Below are positions 55,707-64,000 of a stretch of DNA of 64,000 nt, in pieces. A program made the translations under genes and the position numbers. Under the pieces are notes generated by a model. The model was not told the origin of the DNA. It was given only the letters and a program-made list of their open reading frames with translations, and searched no databases. The stretch is taken from NCBI GenBank assembly GCA_001632435.1, contig KV424044.1:31315-95314 (forward strand). The letters are read 5' to 3'. This stretch comes from Calocera cornea HHB12733. Lineage: Eukaryota > Basidiomycota > Dacrymycetes > Dacrymycetales > Dacrymycetaceae. The number at the start of each line of letters is the position of its first letter. Position 1 is the stretch's first letter.

Positions 55707-57515
55707 AACTTTGTCGAGCTTGCGGAGGCTTATCCTCCGCTGAAACCACAGTGGGCTTACCTAGCGCAAACATCGAGGCGTGAACGGGCTGATTCCGGAT
55801 GGTAGCGTCTTCCTTCGACAGGGACAGCCTGCGCTCGACTTCCGAGATCCTAATGTGCAGAGGTACTTGGCCGATCTTGAATATATGCGCTCGTCTTAGC
55901 CTGCTACAGGAGGCTGACCGAGGCCATCTTGCACCGTGACTTCAACCTGAAACTCGCCCTCCCAAATAATAGACTCTGCCCAGCTGTAAGTGCTACTTTG
56001 CTCGGTCGCTGTTTATTGAGCTAATAGGGAAACCAGGTACCGAATCGGTGAGTCGTATGTCCTTGTTGCGTCATTGCGAACCCATCTCTGGCTAGGTGGG
56101 ACTATGTCGCTTGGATAAACGAGATCCTGGTCAGCTCGTACGATGTCAGCCCAAGCTCCATCCACGGGATAGATATGTAAGCCGTCCGATTCATACCGAT
56201 CGTCATGTTTAATCGTCCTTCAGAGGTACCGGCGCTTCTGCAATCTATACGCTGCTCGGCTGTCGCTCGCATGCATCCTGGTCTATGGTTGGTACCGGTA
56301 TGCTACTCTTATATCTCTGCCCAGAGGTCCTTATGCATGAGTAGATGTCGACGCAACATCCCTCCATTGGGCACGCGAGAACGTCGCACTGAACGGGCTG
56401 CAAGACCGCATTGAGGTCATGGCTGTCGACATGAGTCAGCCGATCGTCCAGCCCCTCGTCGCTCATCCGGACATACAGTACGCTCAGTCCCATCTTCGTG
56501 ACCATCCGGCTGAAAGTGCGCTTCAGATTCGACTTCTTGATGTGTAATCCGCCCTTCTATTCTAGCGCAGATGAGATCGCCGACCTAGCGGCTATGAAGG
56601 AGTTTGATCCGAACGGCGTACAGCCTCGTCTATTGATGGTCATACAATGTACTGATGATGTGCCAGGTCTGCACAGGATCGGACAACGAGATGATCATCG
56701 CCGGTGGCGAAGTCGGCTTTGTCGGCCAGATAGTGAGGGAGAGCGTACAGCTTCGTACGCGATGTCGGTATGGCAGCCTTATCACTCTACAGGCGCATCT
56801 GAGATTCCTTCAGGTGGTATTCCTCCTTACTGGGCAAACTCTCAAGTGTTAGGGAGATCGTCGAGCTCGTCCGTTCCGAGAAGGTCAGCGCGTTGCATCC
56901 TTATATATCCGTCACCTAAATATATTTTCCAGATCAACAACTACGTGATCGGCGAGATCACCCAAGGTAGGACGAAAAGATGGGCAATTGCTTGGTCCTT
57001 CGGGGATGCCAGGCTGCCTGATGTATGCGCATCTCTCTCCGAGTGAATGCACCTCACGAAGCTTGCAGGGAGTTGGACGACCAGCGTCGCTCGCTCTGAA
57101 GACTCTCGTGCCACCGTCTAATACGTTCGCGCACCGTCTCGCCTCGCCCATGCCGCCATCAGAAGCGCTTGGCATCGTATACGGGATCGCAGCCAGTATC
57201 TCTGAACTGGAACTGTATGTGTGCGCGCCGGCATTGGCATTTACAGCAACAGCAAAGCGCAATACGTGGTCACGAGCCGCTCGACGCGAACAGGCCCGAA
57301 GGATGTCGACCGATGGCGAGCCAACCGCCAATGCGCCCATCGCCCTGCAGGCACGCATCTCACTGAAGACGACCGGAGATGGCGGCTCTGCACCGCCGAC
57401 GGTGCAGATCAAATGGACGATCGGACAAGATCGAGCCCTTTACGAGTCGTTCTGCAGCCATTTTGCGCGGAAGGTAGACGAACGGGCTAGACAGCCAGCC
57501 GATCACTTGGCGTAG
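55707..57515 (+). CDS. METTL16: METTL16-type RNA N6-adenosine methyltransferase, 5' end unresolved
   Basis: METTL16 and its relatives methylate adenosine in U6 snRNA and some hairpins. Recognisable N-terminal codons NFVELAEAYPPLKP (from 55707) match the family start region, but no ATG is in frame and the frame shifts by one base between about 55750 and 55783. From NGLIPDGSVFLRQGQPALDF the exons splice well: RRLTEAILHRDFNLKLALPN, VPNRWDYVAWINEIL, GIDIGTGASAIYTLLG (SAM motif I), VDATSLHWARENVALNGLQD, FDFLMCNPPFYSS (catalytic NPPF), IIAGGEVGFVGQIVRESVQL, WYSSLLGKLSSVREIVELV and EITQGRTKRWAIAWSFGD. A C-terminal extension runs to TAG 57513-57515. At least nine introns are used. The catalytic core looks intact. 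Either the first exon is unrecognised, the sequence has an error, or the gene is starting to decay. Confidence 0.7.
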
Positions 57516-57612
57516 ACTTAGGACACCTGGTTATCATTCTCATTCGCGACGTCTGCTACATTCTATTTTCCCCTCAGACAGGCTACATTGCTAGTAACAC
57601 ATACAGTCGTTT

Positions 57613-58949
57613 ACAGCTTGGCACCATCGATGAAGGAAGCGCCCTAGGAAGGACAACTATTAGCAGTTTGTACGGCGAAATATTGAAAGGAACGTACGGT
57701 CTTGATGTTCGTCTCGAGCTCCGTGAGCGCGCCGGGGAAGAGACTCTTCTCATACTCGGTCACCTTGCCAATAGGCAGGATCTTCTCGACACCGGTGGGC
57801 TGCAGCGCTTTTAGCATCATCCTGGCCGCTATCATGAGGCAATATCGCTTACCCCGAGCTCGACATTGACGGAGAAGTAGGCAACATCTCCGCCGATCTC
57901 CTTCTTGATCTCAGCACCACCAACCGGGTCAGCCTCGAGGTAGACGAAGGTGGGAGCAATGACGCCCTTCTCGCCGGTGACGGCGCGGAGGACCTTCTCG
58001 ACGAAGCTCGCACCGGCGTAAGCCATCGACAGGGTGGCGGACCCAGCACCATCCTTAGCCTTGACAACCTCATCACCGCCGTAGCGGACGCGGTGTGTAA
58101 TGGCCTCGAGCGTCTCCTTATTCTCCAGGAAGGAGGCAGGGAGCGCAGGCTTGGCCTGGGAGAACACGGGCAGGATGGTCACGCCGCTGTGGCCACCGTA
58201 GACGGGGACAACGAGCTTGGCAGCCAGGGATGCGTCCTTGACGGCCTCGGCAGCGAAGGTGGACGCGCGGACGACATCGAGTGTGGTGACACCGAAGATG
58301 CGCTTCGGGTCGAACACACCGTGCTTCTTGAACACCTCGACGACGATGGGGACGGTCGAGTTGACGGGGTTGGAGATGACAAGCACGAACGCCTTGGGAG
58401 CGGTGGTGGCAATGCCGGTGGCGAGGTCGCGGACAATACCAGCGTTGATCTGTGATGACTGTTAGCTTTAAGCATGACAGGATTGCGAAGGAACGTGCCT
58501 TGAAGAGATCATCACGAGTCATCTACATTAAATGGATCCCATCAGACCTTCTAGCGCGTATGACGTAAAAGCGGGAACGTACACCAGGCTTCCTGGGCAC
58601 ACCGGCGGGGATGACAACGACCTCAGCACCCTCGAGCGCACGCTTCAGGCCCTCGTTAGGGGGCAGGAAGCCCTCCACCTTAGCGGGCGTGTTGATGTGC
58701 GACAAGTCGACGGCGACACCAGGCGCGTTGACGATATCGTACAGAGACAGCTGTAGACAGCCGTAAACACATGTAATCACACGCATACATCCCGGCTGGA
58801 CCTACCGAAGTGACAAGCGGGTTGTTCTTCAGCAGGAGGGAGAGCGGTTGGCCGATTCCACCTGTGCATACACGTTAGTCTCATGTCCGGGGATTCTCCG
58901 ACGCTGCGAGCGACGCACCGGCAGCACCGAGAACGACAGCCTTGACCAT
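57613..58949 (-). CDS. MDH: NAD-dependent malate dehydrogenase
   Basis: Interconverts malate and oxaloacetate with NAD. The ATG at 58947-58949 starts [11 protein letters not shown], spliced to [19 protein letters not shown] (glycine-rich dinucleotide loop). Then [32 protein letters not shown] joined across an intron to MTRDDLFK (substrate-binding Arg), [35 protein letters not shown] (substrate Arg), [18 protein letters not shown] (catalytic His) and the C-terminal [20 protein letters not shown] and [13 protein letters not shown] at 57613-57615. About 330 residues and six to seven introns. There is no mitochondrial presequence before MVKAVV and no obvious C-terminal peroxisome signal, so a cytosolic form is likely unless an upstream exon exists. 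A Helitron end sits 223 bp upstream. Confidence 0.92.
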
Positions 58950-59171
58950 TGTTGCGAGAGTAAAGTTCGGGTGAGGTGGGCGAGTGGAGGCGGGTTGTGG
59001 TCGTTCAGGAGAACGCGAGTAGCGCTCTGGACCGTATTTGAGGGGCAGCAGGACGTACGCTGGGGTTCGGCCGCTGGCGACATTCGGCTCCTTTAACCGT
59101 TCACGCTCGAGTTATTGCTAAGTGATCCACGTGGCCTCGGCCAAGCGAGGGCCCCGATTGGTTTGCTTCAA

Positions 59172-62100
59172 CTAGGGTAACCCGTCTCGCTTCGCTCATC
59201 TGTCTCCGTTTTCAGCAAAGAATTAAATTGTCAAATTCATGGTGATAATATGTACTCTGTGGGAATCAAGAAAGAATTGTAAGAACTTCGGGATATACAA
59301 TGTTTGGAGTAATATCTTTTGGAACACCAGCAGGCTGTGGAGGAAGGAGGACTTTCACTGCATAGGCACTGGTACAGCGTGACAGTGCTACATAGAGCTG
59401 ACCATGAGAGAAGGCTGGCATCCTGAGATCTAGCCCCACATGTGCAACTGACTGACCTTGGGACTTGTTGATTGTCATTGCAAAGGCCAAGCGCACTGGA
59501 AACTGTCGGCGTCTCATGGTAAATGGCAAGTCATCTTCGGATGGAATGAGGGTGATGCGTGGGATGAATGTTGTATCCCCATGGTGGTCTCCACCAAGAA
59601 TGCGAACCTCCAAGACACGGTTGGCAGCACGCATGAGTCGCATCCGTGTTCCATTACATAGTCCATCTCCAGGTGCAAGGTTGCGCATCAAAATGAGGGG
59701 ACTTCCTTCTTTTGTCTGAAGCTTGCTGAGTGGCAGTCCAGGTATCTTGAGTGAATTGAGATATTCCACTGGAATATCCATTGGTGCTTCTGCATTTGGC
59801 TCCTCAACTACAGAGTCCGCAGAGAGGAAGGTCATGTCTTCACCGGGTTGGAGCTTGAGAATCTCATCATTGAGCGTATCCACATCTGTGTTCCTTGCTG
59901 CCAAGATGGTACGATTCTGAAAATATTCATCACCTGCTGGACCTGAAAATGCTGGGTTCTTGATATCACAATAGATAGCTGAGATGAGATCTTCAGGCTG
60001 GTGGCCACATAGCATGCCATCTCGAAGCTTGATAGTTCCATCATCTTGTGTTGCATGTCCACTTCCTACTTCAAGCAGCCAGGCAGCAAATGCCACATTC
60101 TCTGGGTCTGCTGCATCCAGACGCATGTTTTGGGTGAGATGTAAGACTTGCATGTTGCGCCAGAGGTAAGAGCGCTGCATGCATGCATCTACCACATCTT
60201 CCCTTTCTCCATGGGCAACCACTGGCAGGGTTTGTTGCCAGTCTCCTCCAAACACCATGGTCATTCCACCAAATGGAATATCAGGCTTGCTGCGGATGTC
60301 ACGTAAGGTTCGGTCCACTGCTTCAATACAGTATCTATGATGTGCTGTTGCTTCATCCCATATTGTGATAGAGGCCTTTTGGAGCATAGCAGCCAATATC
60401 CCATTCTTTGGGATATTGCAGGTGGAGTTGTCCAAGGCAGGAATTGGAATCTTGAACATGGAGTGAGCTGTGCGGCCACCAGGAAGGAGAACTGCTGCTA
60501 TCCCTGAAGATGCAACACAGAGAACAATCTTGCCCTGTGCACGGAGCTCAGCACAGACTGCCTTGTAGACAAATGTTTTGCCTGTTCCCCCTGGCCCTTG
60601 TAGCCAGAAGGTGCCCCCAATCTCTGTATGCTGGATGATTGTGTCAAAAGCAACTCGCTGCTCCTCATTCATGTTGTTCTTCATTCTTGTGGCATCTGCA
60701 GCCAGCTGTGGCTGATCATAGTCAAGCTGTTCTGCAATGAGGCGGTTTCCATCTATTGCCAGGCGCTCCACCCAGTTGGTTTGGAAAGCTGGAAATTCAC
60801 CGGAATATTTTGCATCCATCAAACTGGCTCCTTGCTTTTGCATGTGCTGATCAATGAGGAAGAGACCATAATCCAAGGCATCCTCCATTGTCATTGTTGG
60901 ATGGTTGCGCTGCAGGCATCGAAGCAGATCATCACAAAGCTTGTCCTTGAATAGGGTCCATAGGGCTCCAGGTTCGCTGGGGTTGCAATGCTGGAGCATC
61001 ATGACAAAGAGAAGTCTGAGCTGATGGCCAGTTTGCATAAGTCCTGCTTCCTCCAGGCATTCTCTCCATTCCTGATCATCCTCCAACAGTCCCAAAGCAC
61101 TGCAGGCTGCTTTAAAAGTGGGATGTACCACATCACGCACTGTCCGAAGCTCCTCAAAGGATGTTGGGCCAGGTACATGTGCCAGGAGTGTGCGCAAGTA
61201 GAACCGCTCCCCAGCTGTTGGCTGAACAAAGTTCATCCGGCCAATAGCTCCTCCCTTCTCCCTCTCCTGCCATTTTTTGCCATTTGCCTTCCAAACAAAA
61301 TGCCATGGACACTCTTGATAGGTATACTTTGCAGCAGCAGGGCCCCAACTTGTGTTGAACTCGAAGAAGGCGGTAAGCTTTGTGCGTGCATTAGCACCAC
61401 GTTCCACAACATTCTGGAGCCGATCATTTTCATCAAAATAGATGAGCTGTTCTCCTGGAAGGTGGATGGGCAGACGGTAGACAGAGGGTTTTTCTTCATG
61501 CATTGGGAAGCTGAACAGGCGCCAGACTGCTTCCATGGGACCAACATAGCGTGCATCAAGATAGCTCTTGACCTCATCCATGATCTCCAGTGTCACCCGG
61601 TCATGACCCTTATACACATACTTGTGGATGTACTTGACAGCACCAACAGTAAAGCAGAACTCGGCATTGCAATGTGCCTTGATGCGTACCAGCAGATTCC
61701 TGAAGCCAGTCAGTAAAATTTTGTAGTGTGGTGGGTGCACACACTTGGGATATGGTATTACCCATCTATTATCCAATTTGACTCCACGCTTCTCCACATA
61801 GCGTCCATTGTCTGGCCGGTGCAGTTGAACAAAGGAATCGGCATCCATGTGTGTCTCTGAGGAGAAAGCTTTTGGAAAATGCTTCTCACATTTTCCACCA
61901 AGCTTCTTCATGCATGGGGCATCTGGGAAGGCTGGACCACAGGGGCCATGCACCATATGTGCTGTGACCAAATCATACAGCTCTGGGTTTTCTTCACGAA
62001 GAGGTAGCTCAGCGGAGATGTGCAAGTCAATCTCTTGTGGAGTGTGCAGCTTGGAGGATTGCTTCAGAAAGATCAAGAGGTGCATGTGGGGTAGACCCCG

Positions 62101-64000
62101 CTTCTGGTACTCAATTGTGTATACCCTGCCTCCAGTTTCTCCAAACAGATTTTCCTTGAAGATGAGCCGAAGCACTTCCTTCCTCTTGAGGTTGAATACA
62201 CGTGCCACCAACTCTGGGCGGTCTGCAGCAGTCTGTCCTGGTAGGAGGTTCTCCTCAATCTCATGCCACTTTGGATTTGCTGTCATGGTGAGGAAGATAT
62301 CTGGTCGCCCTGCATGCCGAACAATAGCCATGGAGTCTTGATAGAGTTGGTGCATAGCGCGGGGACTGGTAGGATGTGTTGCAGGCAGTATTACACGTCG
62401 ACCCATGTTGGAAAGGTTGTGATCGTGATCATGCTGTGCAGCTGCATCCACCAAGCCATTGTAAAGATCTGCCCGTATTGTCTTCTGGTTGTGCTCAATC
62501 CAATAGAGCCGATTCTGCTCTACAGATGCCCAAGCATCCACAATGAACTGCTGGAAGAGGCGGCCACACATGAACAGGTGGTGTGCCCAATTCAAGTTGC
62601 GGAAATGGAGGCGATACCGATAGTAGTCCTGTTCGCTGACTCTTGTTCTGTGCTGTGCAAGTTGAGGCATGTCACCATTCTCCTCTGCCTCTTCATTCTG
62701 TTCTTCCTCTTCTGCTTGGTGCCTATCCCCCTCCTCTTGGGCTCCTTCTGGTGCTGTACCACTACCCTGGATTGCCTGGTCTGCCCTTGGCATCTCATAA
62801 TACCATCCATGTTCTCCATTTGGAAATGCCAGCACATAATGCAGAGGCATATAAGCAGGATCACCTGTCCGCATAGGCTGGAGATGCCCATCGGTTCGGT
62901 TGTGCAGCACAATATCTCGATACTGGTTGGAATCAGCGTTTGGGATGATAACAGCAACTTCGTCCACAGTGGGCATATTGTAGCGCCTTGGGTCCTTGCG
63001 TGGGTCCACATGCAGGCGCACTGACACTACTTGATTGGGTCGACCAGCTGCCTGATTTCGGTCCTCCTCCTCCTTCAGTACCTCAAAGGCATGCTTGTAG
63101 AGCTGTGCATATACATGTGTCTCTTGCAGCATCTGCCCCAGCTCCCATATAATTTGTGGCTTCAGATTAGGATTCCGTCGCTCCCGCTCCTGCTTGGCAG
63201 CTTCAGGATCAAGAAAGTATAGCTGGTTGTATGTTGGAGGGTTGTTTCCAATGGGGCGTGCTGAACCATAGCAGTGGTGAAGTGCACCTTGAATGCGGTA
63301 GGAATAGATCCCTCCTCCCTCTACACGATCATCCTTCTTTGCCCCAAGAGATACAAAGGAGAGGGCATGATTGTACTGCTGGATGTTCTCCTTGAAGTGC
63401 CGTGCATTGGGATCTTCAGAGTTGGGACGGAGTAGCTGTGCTAATAGTGGTGGTGCACATTGAAAAGGTGGTAGCTTGATCTGTGCTCGCATGCAGCACT
63501 TTGGGAACACCGGATCTCGCTTTGAGCCAACCCTCTCATCAATAAAGTGTAGAGCATAACAGGAGCCACACTCATAGGACATGGGTCCCAGATTGATGTC
63601 CTTGTTGCGGTTACGTGCTGCTGCTTCTGCAAATGCAAGGACTGTCCCAGGGTAGCCCAGTTGCTGGCCATTGTCAGCCTGAACTGGTTCTTGAAGCTGG
63701 TCTTGAAGATTTAGATCTGCAAGTGCATTGACATGCATATCCTCTTGTGCATTCCGTTGCCTTCTCGGCTGCTGGGCAGCTGGTGGAACCTGAACCATGG
63801 CTGGCTGAGGTTGGGCTTGCATTGTAGAAGGATGTCCAGCACCTGAATGTCGACGATTGGCAGCTCTCTGTGCCAGTCGTTCTGCATGTGACATGGGCTG
63901 AATAGTAGATGCACCTCTCAGGATGGCCTCAGCACGGGCACGGAGATCATCCAAGCGCTCCTGGGTTTGAGGCTGGTGGGGTTCTGATGCAGCACTGGCT
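59172..64000 (-). mobile_element. Helitron, 3' portion, continuing beyond the window
   Basis: Rolling-circle transposon on the minus strand. Its 3' terminus is placed at 59172: reading the minus strand, the element ends GGGTTACCCTAG and the next base is T, which fits the Helitron rule of a CTRR end inserted in an A-T site. A GAGCGAAGCGAGA stretch and a weak GGG/CCC stem precede the end, where Helitrons carry a short hairpin. The 5' terminus (expected to begin TC) lies outside the window. The element is less GC-rich than flanking host genes and has no introns, as expected for a newcomer. Superfamily assignment is secure from the protein; the precise end is inferred. Confidence 0.8.
59266..64000 (-). 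CDS. Helitron Rep-helicase (5' partial)
   Basis: A single open frame of at least 1,575 codons from the window edge to the TAA/TAG-type stop at 59266. It lacks an ATG at its left limit: the frame stays open through 64000, so the start is outside. N-terminal CGSCYALHFIDE with later PKCCMR is a zinc-finger-like segment. The Helitron-like N domain contains DIFLTMTANPKWHEIEENLL. The HUH nuclease motif is GLPHMHLLIFL (about 62070-62102) and the tyrosine motif YIHKYVYKGHDR (about 61605-61640). The Pif1-type helicase follows, with Walker A GPGGTGKTFVYKA (about 60565-60603), IWDEATAHHR, FGGDWQQTLPVV, LTQNMRL, PFTMRRRQFPVRLAFAMTIN and YVALSRCTSAYAV. No frameshift or internal stop is visible, so it may encode an active transposase. 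Confidence 0.92.
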   Translation of the reverse strand, partial: ASAASEPHQPQTQERLDDLRARAEAILRGASTIQPMSHAERLAQRAANRRHSGAGHPSTMQAQPQPAMVQVPPAAQQPRRQRNAQEDMHVNALADLNLQDQLQEPVQADNGQQLGYPGTVLAFAEAAARNRNKDINLGPMSYECGSCYALHFIDERVGSKRDPVFPKCCMRAQIKLPPFQCAPPLLAQLLRPNSEDPNARHFKENIQQYNHALSFVSLGAKKDDRVEGGGIYSYRIQGALHHCYGSARPIGNNPPTYNQLYFLDPEAAKQERERRNPNLKPQIIWELGQMLQETHVYAQLYKHAFEVLKEEEDRNQAAGRPNQVVSVRLHVDPRKDPRRYNMPTVDEVAVIIPNADSNQYRDIVLHNRTDGHLQPMRTGDPAYMPLHYVLAFPNGEHGWYYEMPRADQAIQGSGTAPEGAQEEGDRHQAEEEEQNEEAEENGDMPQLAQHRTRVSEQDYYRYRLHFRNLNWAHHLFMCGRLFQQFIVDAWASVEQNRLYWIEHNQKTIRADLYNGLVDAAAQHDHDHNLSNMGRRVILPATHPTSPRAMHQLYQDSMAIVRHAGRPDIFLTMTANPKWHEIEENLLPGQTAADRPELVARVFNLKRKEVLRLIFKENLFGETGGRVYTIEYQKRGLPHMHLLIFLKQSSKLHTPQEIDLHISAELPLREENPELYDLVTAHMVHGPCGPAFPDAPCMKKLGGKCEKHFPKAFSSETHMDADSFVQLHRPDNGRYVEKRGVKLDNRWVIPYPKCVHPPHYKILLTGFRNLLVRIKAHCNAEFCFTVGAVKYIHKYVYKGHDRVTLEIMDEVKSYLDARYVGPMEAVWRLFSFPMHEEKPSVYRLPIHLPGEQLIYFDENDRLQNVVERGANARTKLTAFFEFNTSWGPAAAKYTYQECPWHFVWKANGKKWQEREKGGAIGRMNFVQPTAGERFYLRTLLAHVPGPTSFEELRTVRDVVHPTFKAACSALGLLEDDQEWRECLEEAGLMQTGHQLRLLFVMMLQHCNPSEPGALWTLFKDKLCDDLLRCLQRNHPTMTMEDALDYGLFLIDQHMQKQGASLMDAKYSGEFPAFQTNWVERLAIDGNRLIAEQLDYDQPQLAADATRMKNNMNEEQRVAFDTIIQHTEIGGTFWLQGPGGTGKTFVYKAVCAELRAQGKIVLCVASSGIAAVLLPGGRTAHSMFKIPIPALDNSTCNIPKNGILAAMLQKASITIWDEATAHHRYCIEAVDRTLRDIRSKPDIPFGGMTMVFGGDWQQTLPVVAHGEREDVVDACMQRSYLWRNMQVLHLTQNMRLDAADPENVAFAAWLLEVGSGHATQDDGTIKLRDGMLCGHQPEDLISAIYCDIKNPAFSGPAGDEYFQNRTILAARNTDVDTLNDEILKLQPGEDMTFLSADSVVEEPNAEAPMDIPVEYLNSLKIPGLPLSKLQTKEGSPLILMRNLAPGDGLCNGTRMRLMRAANRVLEVRILGGDHHGDTTFIPRITLIPSEDDLPFTMRRRQFPVRLAFAMTINKSQGQSVAHVGLDLRMPAFSHGQLYVALSRCTSAYAVKVLLPPQPAGVPKDITPNIVYPEVLTILS

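Overview
This window looks like nuclear DNA of a filamentous basidiomycete (Agaricomycete type). Nearly every gene is split by short introns of about 45-60 nt with GT..AG borders, genes are tightly packed on both strands, the coding DNA is GC-rich, and the recognisable proteins are fungal (Met10-type sulfite reductase alpha, Nhp6, Utp10, Tfa2, a secreted chitin deacetylase and a GH16 glucanase). Exon joins below were worked out by eye from reading frames and splice motifs. They are reliable where conserved motifs run across a junction and tentative elsewhere. Genus and species cannot be named.

Layout. 0-10 kb: TFIIE beta (TFA2), a complex I LYR subunit (NDUFA6 type), a large mitochondrial PPR-like protein, a PDAP1-type phosphoprotein, a lysine-rich nuclear protein and an RRM/Arg-Asp-rich SR-type protein. 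10.6-17.6 kb: UTP10, whose last codons and stop lie inside a 462-bp element bounded by perfect 25-bp inverted repeats (17561-18022), followed by short TTAGGG tracts. 19-29 kb: a glutamine-rich protein with two RanBP2 zinc fingers, a secreted chitin deacetylase, and MET10. 29-41 kb: a small unplaced protein, a 1,611-residue CRIB-kinase with altered catalytic motifs, a short-chain dehydrogenase and a SAP-motif membrane protein. 41-49 kb: MCM10, eIF5A, a TAF3/TAF8-like histone-fold protein and a secreted GH16 enzyme. 51-59 kb: an intradiol (hydroxyquinol-type) dioxygenase, a small conserved protein with an apparent GC-AG intron, NHP6, a METTL16-type RNA methyltransferase whose 5' end does not resolve, and malate dehydrogenase. 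59.17-64 kb: the 3' part of a Helitron with an intact Rep-helicase reading frame that runs off the window edge.

Most genes are housekeeping: transcription (TFA2, TAF-like, NHP6), replication (MCM10), ribosome biogenesis and translation (UTP10, eIF5A), splicing and RNA modification (SR protein, METTL16), mitochondria and central metabolism (NDUFA6, PPR-like, MDH, MET10). Three genes look specialised: chitin deacetylase, GH16 glucanase and the ring-cleaving dioxygenase. They are also the three for which I noted a TATA-like box 100-160 nt upstream of the ATG. I see no biosynthetic cluster, CRISPR array, rRNA or tRNA. The most unusual items are the inverted-repeat element at the UTP10 stop codon, the young-looking Helitron 223 bp upstream of malate dehydrogenase, the broken 5' end of the METTL16 gene, and the CRIB-kinase with DFF in place of DFG.
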